Shown in pieces: positions 35,080 to 48,014 of a stretch of DNA of 64,000 nucleotides. Every line of letters begins with the position of its first letter. Positions within the stretch are counted from its first letter, which is position 1. The DNA is from Hypericum androsaemum (taxonomy: Eukaryota > Streptophyta > Magnoliopsida > Malpighiales > Hypericaceae), in NCBI GenBank assembly GCA_963995505.1, contig OZ023182.1:3526707-3590706 (forward strand). The letters run 5' to 3'. Position numbers and translations under genes: made by a program. The notes below the pieces were generated by a model, which had not been told where the DNA came from, did not search any database, and worked only from the letters and a program-made list of their open reading frames with translations.

Positions 35080-35700
35080 CATTTTCATGCATTTTCTTGC
35101 CTTTTTTTGCATTTTCATGCCTTTTCATGTCTTTTCTTGCCTTTTCTTGCCTTTCTTTGCCATTTCTTGCCTTTTCATGCATTTTCTTGCATTTTCATGC
35201 CTTTTCTTGCCTTTTCATTTTCTGGCCTTTTCAAGCCTTTTCATGCCTTTTCTTGCCTTTTAATGCCTTTTCTTGCCTTTTTTTTCCTTTTCTTGCATTT
35301 TCATACCTTTTCTTGCCTTTTCATGTATTTTCTTAACATTTCTTGCATTTTCATGCCTTTTCTTGCCTTTTCTTACCTTTTCATGCCTTTTCTTACTTTT
35401 TCATGTCTTTTCATGCATTTTCTTGCCTTTTCTTAACTTTTCATGCATTTGCATGCCTTTTCATGTATTTTCTTAACATTTCTTGCATTTTCATGCCTTT
35501 TCTTGCCTTTTCTTACCTTTTCATGCCTTTTCTTACTTTTTCATGTCTTTTCATGCATTTTCTTGCCTTTTCTTAACTTTTCATGCATTTGCATGCCTTT
35601 TCATGACTTTTCTTGCCTTTTCATGCCTTTTCTTGCCTTTCCATGCCTTTCATGCCTTTTCTTGCCTTTCCTTGCCTTTTCATGCATTTTCTTAAATGCA
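35080..35700 (+). repeat. Decanucleotide minisatellite in front of inverted exon 6
   Basis: About 60 units of TTTTCTTGCC or TTTTCATGCC, with some TTTTCATGCA and TTTTCTTAAC variants. A higher-order copy of about 140 bp is visible (the stretch from 35331 recurs from 35471). It ends in TTTTCTTAAATGCAG, the normal 3' splice site of exon 6, so it is an expansion of the pyrimidine-rich end of intron 5. Confidence 0.93.
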
Positions 35701-35701
35701 G

Positions 35702-35859
35702 CCCACAATCGCTTTGATGATAAAAATCCTGCTTGGGGAACCAACAAGTTCATTTATGTGGCCGACCTTCATGATACGTCAAATGGGTATTTGAAGAAAG
35801 ATACACTAATTATTGAAGCATCCATTGAAGCTTATTTCTGTCAGACCTCAGAGTCCTAG
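35702..35859 (+). pseudogene. MATH copy I exon 6, inverted relative to exons 1-5
   Basis: 158 nt, exactly the length of exon 6 in C and D, open in the right phase and ending ...TSES stop (35857-35859). It lies on the plus strand while exons 1-5 of the same copy lie on the minus strand at 36104-37294. The following ~150 bp is the normal start of the MATH 3' UTR (to TTTAATGTTCTAT), which joins at about 36013 to intron 5 in minus orientation. Confidence 0.88.
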
Positions 35860-36103
35860 AGAGATTGCTTCACCTGTTTCGGTTCAGTGTTTTTCATTTT
35901 TACGATGTTTCTATCGTCAGTGTGAGACTTCAAAGTTATGAGTTGAATGCCCTTGGAAATTTCATTTGTGCGATGATGCTTTCCATTTGCAAGTCTTGGA
36001 TTTAATGTTCTATAAGACGATTGACAAAGTGATTTTGGTGCTACTTAATTAAAATTCCAAAACTTGAATAAGGAAATGTATGCGAGTAATGGTGAAATGT
36101 TAC

Positions 36104-37294
36104 CTTCGAAAGTGTGATGTTGTCCTCCATTTTGATGCTGGAGCGCAAACTTATACTTTGCATACGCTGTTTGTTCCTTAGCGCCATCACATTTATATAA
36201 ATACAGTGCAACACTGCTCGCTTTTCCACTTTCACCATTTGGATATAATTTTATCTTCCTACATATTCAATCAGAAACCATGCACGGACGTAAAAACGCA
36301 AGGCAGAGTGAAGTACGTGTTCGAAGAAACACCATGTTCTGCTTACCAGTTGCAAGGGCCTACGGGGAACGTTGTGGATTCATGGCACAGGTCTTTCAAT
36401 TCGGAGAACTCGTCTATTTTCCATTGATGAACACCACTTTCCAAATTGCTGCTGAGGGTGGAGCTCTGCACTTCTCTTGCAGATTCAATGACATGTACCT
36501 CTGCTCCAAATGCACAGCAATCATCCACAAGATAGCCACTTTTAGGATCGAGAAACTCGGCTAGCGGTAATACTTGATCGAAACCATGCTCAGTCTTCAA
36601 AGAATGGTAACGTCTAGCCTTCCAGTCTGCATTTGTTGTCGGAGACCATTTCCAACTCTTATTAAGGTCGCAATAGGAGAACATTAAACGTAGAATGGAA
36701 AAAGTTGGATATACCTTGAACGGCGAGGTACTTGTTCTTGGCTTGATTGTATACCAAGAGTCTAAGCATCACAGTTACATAGCTCTTTAGTGTATCAGCA
36801 ATAGCCACGCTCAAGGAGATGTATTCCGTTCCTTCCTTCTTTGTTTTGCCACTTGGGTACAACAAAAGCTTCCTGTAATTTCAATTTTTTTTTTAACTTG
36901 AACCGGACCAACGAAACTATTCGACAAGTGACAGATCAATAGATGCACTCACCAGTTGTGACCACCAACTTCAAAACTTTTAGATTCATATATAACTGGT
37001 CCTTGTGGTTGCTTCTTGATTTCCGAAAACGCTTTAAAACCTTTCATCTTCATTGTGTAGTGAGCAGGAGGACCATCCTGTAATAACCTCACTATTTCTA
37101 CAAGTTTGTTAGTTCCTAAAATCAACTCAAAGCTTTAAAAAAATTAGCTCTGTGTCACAAAAAAAATCCTATTAGTGCCCATATTTTTATTGACTCAGAG
37201 TGAATATTATACAAATTACACGGAAGCAACTAGAAAACACAAATATATATATAGAGAGAGAGAGAAAGTTCGTACCAAGTTCTTCATCCTCCAT
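36104..37294 (-). pseudogene. MATH gene copy I, exons 1-5, last exon inverted
   Basis: Exons 37276-37294, 36953-37097, 36715-36872, 36347-36626 and 36104-36258 are open and joined in phase (757 nt). They encode the first MATH domain and most of the second (GVHQWKIDEFSELKDL, GPCNWKIKLYPNGE, KYKFALQHQNGG). Splice sites look normal. Exon 6 is present but flipped (35702-35859), so no transcript from this strand can include it in sense. A transcript reading on into the inverted segment would make a shortened second MATH domain with an unrelated tail. Apart from the inversion I see no lesion, so the loss is probably recent. Confidence 0.82.
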
Positions 37295-39043
37295 TGCAGC
37301 GAAATTCGGAATGAAAACAAAAGAAGAAGAGGTCGATCAGTGTTTCAACCTTGAGTGTTATGATGGAGTCGCAATTAAAAAAACTCGGATAAAATCAAGT
37401 ACGCTCGGAATAAACCCAAAAAGATACTCGAAATTTTGATAGAAAAATAAGCACAAAAAAAAAAGAATCCAAGTTTAACTTGGCCAATTTTTCCTAAAAC
37501 AACTCCAGAAAAACCACACTTTTCATTAGGGTTCCATGAACATCTCTTACAAGTTACAGTAGAGTTCCTCTCATATTTATATTCTTAGATACCTATTTCC
37601 TAGTCCAAGAACAATTAGACAAGCTCCAGTCCGTTGGACTTTACAGATTAAATAAACAAAACAAAATAAGCCCATGATTAAATAAACTTCAAGCCCATCT
37701 TCATCCCCTTTTTTATTCCGGCCCATGATCCACCCCCAAATCATCTCCTCCCACCAAAAAGCAACGGACCAACTTCCAAAATGTCTTCTGACCTTCCATT
37801 TTTCTTTTTTTAGAAGCATTTTTCTTAATTAAAGAACCACTCTATTTACTACTCCATCTCTCCCTGGGCCCCACGTGTAAGAATCTTCTAGTCCTTTCCT
37901 TTTTTCCTTCCTGCCCTTCGTTTCATTCTCTCTTTCCATTTCACCTCTTCATTTTCCTCATTTCTCTATTTCCTTGCGTTTCACTCTTTTCCTTTTCTTT
38001 TTGTCAACCCTGGTTGACCCCGACTGGACTGGGTCAGCCGAGTTACAAAATCTCCTGGCTCGATCAGATTTTAAATGAGCCGACCAGAGGGAGAGTTTCA
38101 GGCAAAAACGACGTGAAATAAAAATCAGTTATAAACAACATCTAACAAAGAAATAAAATCGACTACTTATCAACGAGCATGAAATAATTTTCCCATAAAC
38201 ACGATGAGAAAAAAATATATGCTGCAAGGAATGCCACTATATTATCAATTCATGTAACTGGCACAAAATTTATCCAAAAATAGCTGATTCTTTTAATCAT
38301 GAATTATCATATCCAAAAGGGTTAATAGATTAGGTTGGATGGGGTGGGTAGGATACACTTGGGTGTTTTTGTTTTTTTATGGTATGTGTGGAAATTTTTA
38401 GGGTGGAGTTAAAGATTAGTATGTTTTATGGTGATTTTGAAATTTAAAATGTGGGGTTATTTTGATAAATTCATGCATATTAAGATGAAAATTAATTCTA
38501 GAGATTAACGGATTCGATTTCTCAAAATTTTAAAATTAATTAATTAAAATTTAGACCTTTCAAAACATTATATCTTTGAATTTTTATCTTTTTATATTAT
38601 GGTGAAATGAAAATTTACTTACGAAAAAATATATATATGCAAGCTATTAGAGGAGCAGCACAATAGATAGATAGTGTAAAATAAAATTTTCTGTGAAATC
38701 TAAACTCAGACCCTTGTAATCTATCTAAGGTCTAATCCAAAAATAACTTACGGATTGGGCCTTGTAACTTACGCTTAGCCCCCACTAACCACCAGCTTTT
38801 TTGCTCCTTCTAGCTGTTGCATAGGTTGGCTGTTTTTTGTTTGTCACGTCTATGTCGATTCTGTAAAATGGTGGGTCAAACTGATTATATCAACTTCTCA
38901 TCTCTATTAAATTTATCCATTAAAATTGAATTTCCAAAGAAACAATTTGCCTCACAAATACATACCCTCCACAACTAAAAAGTCTAAAAAGAACCAATGA
39001 ATGAATCAATATGCCCAAACAAACACTAGCCTCCAAAGACTAG
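37295..39043. other. Copy I upstream region and AT-rich intergenic DNA
   Basis: 37295-37360 is MATH 5' UTR. About 37361-37780 is extra relative to copy F's upstream region and may be a solo LTR or other insertion; its ends could not be defined. About 37790-37995 is homologous to 31990-32200 (TGGGCCCCACGTGT, then TCTCTATTTCCTTGCGTTTC). The rest (38000-39040) is unassigned. Confidence 0.4.
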
Positions 39044-39669
39044 TCACAGAAGAGCAGCTGCTCCGAGTACCATGGCCAGCGCCACCGCTGCCCCACTTCT
39101 TCTCAAGCCAGGAGCACTGCTGGTAGGTGCAACAGCTACGCTCTCAGACGGAGAAGGTGCAGGGGCCAGATTGAATCCGGTATAGCGGCCGTGTTTCTCA
39201 GACAAGACCACCACCAAGACCTTCTGTCCCATCTTGCAGTGTCCTTCAGCTCCGCTGATGAAGTAGAAGGGACCCGACCGGACCAGCTCCACTTTGGTGT
39301 TCCCGTCCTTGTACTCCTCAATTGGGTCTGTAGTATTGCAGGCGAGGTAGGCTTCCTTAGTCACTTGCAACACAGAATCCTTCTTTCCATCGTACTTCCA
39401 CACTAGCAAATTTACAACAACAATCAGCTTCACAACAGGAAACAGCCACAGAGAAGCATTTTTTAGTTGGGTGATATTGGCTTACCAAGGGAGTCGCCGA
39501 TGAGGAAACGTGCCTTCTCAGCCCACTCGTTGAGGGAATCCGACTGCGAAGACGGGACTTTCCAAGAGTCCGTGCTGCCACCAACTAAGATGTCTTTAGC
39601 CTCCGAGCCGGCCACCACTAGGACAGAGACTAGCAAGGAGAAGGCCAGAACTCTTTGAAAGGTTGCCAT
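39044..39669 (-). CDS. ENODL15: Early nodulin-like (phytocyanin family) GPI-anchored protein
   Basis: Two exons, 39486-39669 and 39044-39402, joined as GAC TCC CTT G|TG TGG, giving 180 aa. A signal peptide spans about residues 1-24 (ending GSEA before KDILVGG). The phytocyanin domain follows (SLNEWAEKARFLIGDSLVWK, QVTKEAYLACNTTDP, SGPFYFISGAEGHC), with a disulfide pair at Cys83 and Cys117. The blue-copper ligands are not conserved, as is usual in ENODLs. Residues 141-158 are Pro/Ser/Ala-rich (arabinogalactan-type) and a hydrophobic C-terminus (GAAVALAMVLGAAALL) fits GPI anchoring. It is closest to Arabidopsis ENODL13-15 from memory; the exact number is a guess. Known members act at the plasma membrane of sieve elements and in pollen-tube reception; the role here is inferred. 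Confidence 0.9.
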
Positions 39670-39802
39670 TGTCTACGAAAGTGACCCTAGAAGAAAAATG
39701 GAAGAGAGTGGTGGAAGGAACAAATTTTGTTGGTAAACCGAAAAAATTGAAAGAAATGCTAATTTGGTTGTTCAAGTGAAAACGAATTGAAGGCTTTGCA
39801 AG

Positions 39803-39810
39803 TATTTATA
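39803..39810 (-). promoter_or_regulatory. TATA box of the ENODL gene
   Basis: The minus strand reads CCTATAAATACTTG, about 135 nt upstream of the start codon. Confidence 0.7.
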
Positions 39811-39829
39811 GGTGAAGCGTGCAAGAAAC

Positions 39830-40339
39830 TAGCCGTTGGGCAACAGGTGATTTGAGAGCTTTAGCCGTTTGTCTGGCGGAAGCTAAACCTTTGTCCTTTC
39901 CAACAGCCGTAAGGGTTGTCAGTGTCCCAACGGTCAAAATGCACACTTATCAAAGTGCCTATCGGGTTCCCACTTCTCAGTCGGAGGGTTCTTCACCGGA
40001 GGCGGAAGTCGCCTTTAGCACCACCACCATGGCCGTCGAGAAAACCCGAAGCTGCCACCGGGAACATCGCCGGGGTGGCTACCGGTGCTGCCGATCCCAG
40101 GGATACTCACCCCAGGAAGAAGTGGATCATCTTGTTTATATAACCTTTGAACCTTAAATGGAAGCGTATTTTGAAGGAAAATTTCCAATAGAGACAAAAC
40201 AATGAGACTATTACATGGAACTCGTGTGTTCGTCCCGGTTCAAAAATGAGCGATTAAGTTTTACAATGAAAGCATAATTACCGACTAATTTTGAATCTGA
40301 CACGAGGGAGAGGAGGACGAAGAAGAGAGAGATCCGTAT
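39830..40339. other. Intergenic between ENODL promoter and TMN gene 3' end
   Basis: Open frames on both strands at 39819-40200 have no recognisable domain. It likely holds ENODL regulatory sequence and the TMN 3' UTR. Confidence 0.4.
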
Positions 40340-43168
40340 CTAGTCAATTTTCACTGACGAGTAGATGAGCCTTGTGAACCAGAAGCATGCGTAGAAGCCG
40401 ATGGTTCCGGTCAGGACGAAGAATGCGTACGAGGCAATGAGCATGTACCCAAAGTAGAGGACGCCAGAGACCAGCTTGCTGATCTCAAGCTTCGTGAAGA
40501 AGTAGAATGTAGCGTAGAGGAAGAGGTAAAGAGCAGAGGAGCCCGATGTGAGGTAGGATCTCCACCACCAGAGGTAGTCTTCGCTGCAGAGCTGGAAGTA
40601 GCAGAGCACTATGGTTATCTCTGCACAAGTGATCATGAGGATCACAAAGACCAGGAAGAGGAAACCGAAGATGTAGTAGAACTGGTTCAGCCAGATTGAT
40701 GTGAGGATGAAGAAGAGCTCGATGAACACCGCACCAAATGGGAGTATTCCCCCGATGAGGATCGAGAATGCAGGGTTCATGTACCAAGCCTGCTCGGGGA
40801 TTTGTCGTGGTATCTTGTTCGTCTTCACGGGATCCTCGATAGCTGGCTTCCTGAACCCAATGTAGCTACCAACGTAGACTAATGGGACTGAAATCCCAAA
40901 CCACAGGAATATCAGAGCAAACATTGTCCCGAAAGGCACGGCTCCAGACGATTTCTGGCCCCATATGAGTGCATTCAAGACAAAGAACAGTGCTGAGACA
41001 CTTCCAGGGAACATAATTGCTGTTCTGAGAGCAATCTTCTTCCACTCTGCTCCTTTGAACATTTTGTATAGGCGGGCAGAGGCATAGCCAGCAAATATCC
41101 CCATAAAGACCCAGAGCAAGAGCATGGCAGTCATCAGACCTCCTCTGTTAGATGGGGAAAGGAATCCCAGAATGGCGAAAATCATAGTGACAAGGGCCAT
41201 CCCAAAGAACTGGACACCTGTTCCAACATAGACACACAGCAAATCTGGGTTGGAAGGAGGCCTGAAAACATCACCATGGACAAGCTTCCACCCAGTTTCT
41301 TCTTGGGCTTCCTCCTGTGTCTCAAGTTCATTGTACTTGGATATGTCTCGGTAAAGTGTCCTGAGCATTATCATTGCCACCATCCCAGAGAGAAACAGAA
41401 CGATCATCAACGAGTTGACAATTGAAAACCAATGAATTTGATCATCACTCATCAAAAGATAAGCATCCCATCTAGATGCCCACTTCACATCACTCTCCTG
41501 GAGGTTCAATAAAAGAGAAAGAAAACCATTAAGAAATGCTGCGGATAATATGTTGGCATGCATGCTAAACAATTAATGTATGAAGAACTGAAGAAGGTTG
41601 ATTCATCCAAGGATCGGTGCATCCTTGAAAATACGAAAGATGTGCATCTTGTGCAAATGTGTTGTGCATGCCATTATATTGTATGTTTCACACTGTAATC
41701 ACCAAAAGAACATGCAAATGCACTGGATCAAAGATCTGACCTGGAAATCAACATCATAGGAGAAAATGATGTCATTCTTGTCTTCAACTTCTTGAGGAGT
41801 GTTGGAGTTCTGTACTGTGCGTTTTGAGTGAGGATCACAGGTAACCAAGCGTGATTTCTGCCCGTCCCACTTTCCATCCAATTCATGCTTCACACTACAC
41901 GATTTAAAATTTTAAATACTCAAAAGTCAACATGAGGGCTTCAGTTACATACTCTGGCACGATGTACTACAGCTACAAGGATGGCTGAGGTAGACTAACC
42001 TGTATGGTTTGACCTCAAATCCCACTATTCTTGCTGCGTCGGTTTGCAAATCGCGATGATACTTGACAGTGAATGCCAAATGGTTGTGGATAAAGTACTT
42101 CTCTTCTTTGCTCTGAAAGGTGCCACATCAAAAACCAGAACATGCATTTGACAGAGCAAACTACATCAAAAGTTAAATGTGCAATTACCCCACTGTACTG
42201 GCCCTTAAGCCCGACATGAAACCCAAGTTGATAGACAGTACTAGACTCTGCTGCAACTGGATCCGACCTAGTCAGGGGAACGACCAAGGGAAGGTTGTCC
42301 AGGATCCTACACGCATCACACAAACAGGCAATCAATGAGGAACTCACAAAGCCAAATCCAAATCCAAACAACCTAATAAAAGTCAAGCATTCCGTACATG
42401 TTCACCCGATACTCGTCATTGATCTTCTCCTTAAACTGCTTCGCAGTTTTGGCATTAAGCGTCTGCTTGCAAACAACGTTGCACATCTTCGGCTCACGCA
42501 TTTTAAACTGCAATCGCCAAAATCGAGTTAGCAAGACGAGAATAACAAAGACCGGTCATCCACTCGCACAAATCGAGCTCGCAAACACCTACCACATACG
42601 GAGAGTTCTCAATGCGGTCACCTCGGAGCACTTCTCCGAGATTCTCGGCGCTGTCGACGATCTTGTTCGGGGAGCAGAAGGGAAGGGAATAGTATGTGTA
42701 AGGTAGCTGCGTCTTAATAGAGGTCAGTTTGTTCACTTTCACCCTCAACTCGTCTCCCTTCGATCCACCACACACACAAAAACAAACGCTAATTAGACAA
42801 AAAAAATATGAACAAAAAAATCTCCGAAACCGATCTCCACCTTATCAAGTTGGCTGCATTGCAGGTAACACTCCAGTTCCAGTTAAATCATAATAAGCTA
42901 ATCCTAATTCCTCTCCCGATCATAAAAACGCCGCCGTTTCGGATCCGTAAGAACTAAACAGCGCGCGCATTTTCACATACAATCACGTTAATTAATCGCG
43001 GAAAAATGAGAGCGGAGAAGAAGCGAGGAGAGAGTGGGGAACCTTGGAGAAATCCTCGGGGGCGACGCCGGGGAGGTAGAAGGAGTTGGCGCAGTGGATC
43101 AGCGAGAAGACGAGGAGGAGGAGAAGGAGAGGCCAGATCGGCGCCGTTTTGGGTTTAGATCTCTCCAT
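40340..43168 (-). CDS. TMN8: Transmembrane nine superfamily protein (TMN8-like)
   Basis: Seven exons: 43043-43168, 42593-42757, 42398-42507, 42189-42306, 42000-42112, 41741-41894 and 40340-41497. They sum to 1944 nt in one frame, 647 aa, the family's usual size. A signal peptide (WPLLLLLLVFSLIHC) is followed by the conserved FYLPGVAPEDF and a lumenal domain (KLTSIKTQLPY, ENLGEVLRGDRIENSPY). Nine membrane segments follow from DDQIHWFSIVNSLMIVLFLS, including GFLSPSNRGGLMTA and the block ending GTIGFYACFWFTRLIY. The C-terminus SVKID carries the KxD/E signal that retains TMN proteins in the Golgi. It matches Arabidopsis TMN8/TMN9 more closely than TMN7 from memory. TMN proteins are endomembrane proteins linked to sorting of other membrane proteins. 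Confidence 0.95.
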
Positions 43169-44171
43169 GGCTCTTTCCGATGAGGAGGAGGAGGAGGAGG
43201 TGAGCTTATCGTTTGTTAGATCTAGAGCGGTTTCCCTTTCTCTTCCTTTTTCCTTCTTTTTGTTTGTTTGTTGCGAGAGTGGGAGAAAAGTTAATGGCCG
43301 ATGAGAGAGAAAATCCCGACTAATCTAATTTGGATCGAACATTTTGAATAGTATTTCTTAAAAGAAATTGAATAATAATAAATATTTAACAATTTAAATA
43401 ATTCAAACAAAAAAAATTATTGAACTAAATTTCAGCCAACGCGGATATCGATAATGGTGGCGGTGGGTCAAACGAGGTGGTGAATGTGATGTGCAGCGGA
43501 ATAACCAAGTTACGTTTTCTTTATTTTCCCTGTGCTCCAAAAAAAAGAGAGTTACGTTTTCTTTATTTTCTTGCCCAGATACGTTCTTTTCTTTCGTTTA
43601 AAAATGTTTCTATTGTTTTCATCTGTGATCCTGGGTCCCAGTTAAGTGTCGGTGGTCAGCATCAGATGTAAGAATGTGCTTTAATTTTTTCCTAATGACC
43701 CATTAATATCGTCTATTATGTTTAAAAGAATCAAATTTAGAATTTAGATTGGTGGAAGGAATTAGTTATCTTTACCTATGGTCAGGAGCATTGCACATTT
43801 CTTTTTTTTATTGGATTCAACCAGCTTCAAAAGGTTCGAATTGAAACTTCCTCTTCGCCCAACTAAAAGATCAAATTGACCCACTTTCCAAATGCTCTTC
43901 TATTATTTTGTATAAATATAGAATAATTTTTCCTTTAGTTAAAGATGTTACGATTCTCGTTATGTAGTCGTTTACTCGGATTCAGCAATGGTTATAGGAC
44001 ACGAGTAAAGTTGGATGTTGAGTCAATTCGAAGGCTAAGTTATGGATTTCTTTCTTTTACAAGCAATAATGAAATCAAAGTTGTTGAAATGTAAGGTTGG
44101 AACAATAATCGATCTCTAGTTTGGGCCGTTGGATCATAACACCAAGGTACACTTATAATTGGAAACAATTA
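43169..44171. other. TMN promoter region and AT-rich DNA
   Basis: The first ~150 bp is GA/CT-rich 5' UTR or promoter of the TMN gene. No other gene is seen. Confidence 0.4.
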
Positions 44172-44345
44172 GGGGTGAGTTCGGTGCAGTTTTGCTGTAT
44201 CGGTGTGAAAATTGACACCGAACTGCACTTTTGATGTAGCCCAAATTCGCACAGTCGGTGTGGCAATTTAGAAAAAAACCAGCGGTGTGCAGTTTAATGG
44301 TGCGATGTTACAGTTTAAAACCACAAATTGAGCCCAATTCGTAAG
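44172..44345. mobile_element. One end of a GGTGCGGTT-rich transposon
   Basis: AGGGGTGAGTTCGGTGCAG, then several GGTGTG and ACACCG blocks. It is the reverse complement type of 56775-56955. Only one end is recognised here. Confidence 0.55.
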
Positions 44346-47300
44346 GCCCATATTTAATATGCCCAAATCTGGAAAAACCCTATTTTCTTTGAATTTTTGA
44401 TTAAAAAAAAAGTCCAATTCCTCCTACCAACAACACAAGCCCACAACAAAAGAATTAGGAGCAAACGATTCAAGTTCAACAATGAATCAACAAAGGACAT
44501 AGTAAATGATTCAAGTTCAACAATGAATCAACAAAGGACGAGCAGCAAATTCATCCAAATACAACAGCAAACTATCCAACAATTCAAAGTTCAAACCAAC
44601 ACCAACTACATAGTAAATACCAAAACTAACCAAAGGACACCTTAATCTACCACAACGATGCCAGGAACAACAAAATATATTGGCCATGAATCTTCCGATG
44701 GAAGTTTCCAACACAAGCAGGTAATGGAGGCTCAAAAACTGAACAATGCACAATAATAAACTTTCTTGAAGAATCCTCAACCCTGTAAGAAATATGGGAA
44801 CCTTTTTATAATTTGGGCCCGAAGCCCATTTGCTAAGAGCTAATATGGATAATAACGGTTTGGACTTTGTACCAATTTGTGGGCCGGTCGAAGCTGCGAA
44901 ACGTAGGCTCTTCTGGCCATCTTTCAGCGACCATTCAGAGAAGGCCCGGACTAAAATTTCGTTGGAAATTCGAATCTTTATAAATTTGAAAGTGTTAAAT
45001 ATTTATTGTAAAATTTTGTTGGGAACATGATCTTAGGAAAAAGAAAAATCGCGCCCGTAAGCCAAACTAGATACATGCATGCATTACGGATAATTTTTTG
45101 CTGTAGTAATATATCTACAAAAATAATTTAGAGTTAAATTAGTAATTGTCCAATATTTTATAAAAGACAACTTTACAACACTGTGATGTTGTGCCACGTA
45201 TCATAGACAACATTTTCAACAAAGCATTCTCACTCATTTATTTTTTTCTATCAAGCCAAATACAGTTCAATGAATATCCAAATACGGCTGAATAAATCGT
45301 CTCGACCAAAATCAAATACGTCCTTGGCGGTAAGTTAAACTATTATGACAAAGTTGAACACAAAAAAGGTATCCTCGATTGGGGGTGGAGGTGACGAAGA
45401 GGGATTCGCGGGGACAGGTCGGTCGTATACTGATGCGCAGCTTTTGTAAGAATCGAATACTGTCAGATCTTATTTTAAAAAATAATTTGTCTGTTTCATT
45501 CGCGAAATGTGAATCTAACTCCGGTTATTTAGTGATGCTCAGCCTTAGGAGCACAAAACCTGGAGAGAATCTCTCAAAATGCAAACCAAACAAACACCAA
45601 AAGCCCCTCAGGAAATGTGAACCATGTTCTATAAAGTCATAGAAAAAGGAGGTTGGGCATAAAGGGGAACCCCATGGTCCCCCCACCCAACCCCATGGCC
45701 AGAAAAGCCCTAACAATGATGAAGACATAGGTCCCCCACCATCATCTCCTATCATCGTCAATTTATGATGGTTTCCTCCCCACGCCTAAAATCCCAATTA
45801 TAATTTACATCATTCCCCTCTCTCTCTAGCTACAACCACACATAGGAGATCAATTAATTGAGAGAGAAGATGCCTTCTTTGTCAACCAATAATATTTACA
45901 ATTTTTTTTTGTGTGAATCTCTCTTATTCGTAGTCGAACATTGTCGATTTAGGAATGACTCTCCCGATGTTATATTTTATGTTTGCAAGACTTTAATCTA
46001 AGATTTGTTAAATAAATCAAAATCTCTAACCAATTGCAATAGAAATTATCTACTGCTAATGTCTAAATGAAAAGCTTACTTGTATGTCAATTATGTTAAG
46101 CTGTATATAAAGATTCTAATATATTATATGAGTACAGGTTAATTTTCTAGTCTATTATAAGTGAGTCTTGTTGTAGCAAAGTGAGGATAGAACATAACGA
46201 GGCACGAATGATTTCCAAGCATTACTGGTTGTTGAGTCACCAATGATCATCCAAATAACTCTACGATGCTTGAACCACTCCGATTGAAGCCTTTAAACTT
46301 GTATTCTTGAGAAATGATTTGTAATCACTGTCCTTAAAGTGCTATTTGCCTATACTATTTGCTAATGGATCCCGTCAAATACGTTCATAAGATTACTCAC
46401 GAATTATAGAATTTATAAGTAGCAATTCTTAGAAATTCATCACTAGAACTATAACAATAGTATTTATGGTGCACACGTACAAACGAGAGAAGACTTAAAT
46501 AAAATTAGATATTGAAGGGATGATTAGAATAACAATGTGAGACTTTTATATATAGGAATCCAATGCACATATTCAACATGTCTCAAAAGATATAAACAAA
46601 GCAAATTTCAATGGTCATATCCTACAATTTAATATTACAATGACACATCCATTTCTTCTTTCTCTCTTTCCGTACCTTTTCACTTAATTATTAACCATAT
46701 AATAGCTATTGGTTTTAATCCAACTAATACGTTATTAAACCAACAGACATCAACAAGTCCCGGTACATTCCTTATAATTCCATCTCAACAATTTAAACTC
46801 CAAACTAAACTCTAAACCAACCGAAATTTTGCTGCATCACTTTACAGAGTCGCCTTGGTTAGTGATGCATTATGATCTCTAACTAGTCCTTCCAATATCT
46901 ATGCTTACTTAGGGAGTGTAAATGGACACGATCGAAGACGTTAAAAAATGTAATTAATACCAAACAATTACCAATAATATGATTCCAACGCTTTAATTTG
47001 CACGTGGGATCTTTTAAAGTATGTGATCCTAAAAACTACAATTATTAGAGAATTTGGGGTCCCCGAAGGCAAAGAGGTGATTCCCTTGACCCATTTCAAT
47101 TGACATTGACAACTTTATTTCTTGGGTAAAAAAAGGAACACAAGTGGTAGAAGTGGAGAAGGTGAAGCCATAGCTGTAAACGACGAGGACTTGGTGGTCC
47201 GAACCCAAGGAGACACTGGTCCAATTAATTAATTGTACAAATAAAAACTTTTGTAAAAAAATAGATAGTACAATCAAATCACTTGAACATTTGTTATGAT

Positions 47301-47586
47301 AAAATTACTTCGAACCAGGCTTACTTAATTTTGGAGTTCTATCGTAATGTTTGACAAAAATAAACGTGCATTTTCTTAACATGGATAGTACGATCAAATC
47401 ACTAAAATATTTCTTAACATAGCTTGAACGACATAATTGAACACGATTCGAAACTGAATTATTAGTCGGAATAATGTTGAATAAATAGGGGGCCCACTGC
47501 GATTACTCCGCCTGGTCCAGACTAGTTGCTACCTAGTTAGCCATAGCTCTCGATTCTTTTAGCAAGGACCAAACAAGGATTTCTTT
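44346..47586. other. Long intergenic stretch without recognised genes
   Basis: AT-rich, with frequent stops. The 82-codon minus-strand frame at 47029-47277 has no recognisable domain. Nothing else supportable. Confidence 0.35.
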
Positions 47587-48014
47587 GAGTAATTTTCTAA
47601 AAGGGGGTTTATTTCCCCGAAAATTCCCTGAATGAGGTTGTCAGGGAATATTTTTTTGTTTGGGGTCGAGCCAGAAATCGCTCAGCTGGGAGCATTTTCC
47701 GTTTGTACGAAACCGCTGCTCCTCGAGCATTTTTTTATACCAAAAACCGCTCCCGCCGGAACATTTTTTTTAATACCAAAAACCGCTCTCCCGGGAGCAT
47801 TTTTTTAAATACCAAAAACTGCGCCCCCGGGAGTATTTTTTTATATACTAAAAAACCGCTCTCCCGGGAGTATTTTTTTAATACCAAAAAACCGCTCTCC
47901 CGGGAGCATTTTTTTAATACCAAAAACTGTTCTCCCGAGAGTATTTTTTATACCAAAAATCGCTGCCCCGGGAGGCTTTTTTTAACCAAAAATTCCACTA
48001 TTAGATTTGAGGTA

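Noticed and set aside
35071..35859. Several long plus-strand frames rich in Phe, Cys, Leu and Ser
   Set aside because: These are translations of the decanucleotide minisatellite; only the last 158 nt (exon 6 of a MATH gene) are real coding sequence.
40485..40787. 100-codon minus-strand frame within the TMN gene
   Set aside because: Alternative frame of TMN exon 7, which has full homology in its own frame.
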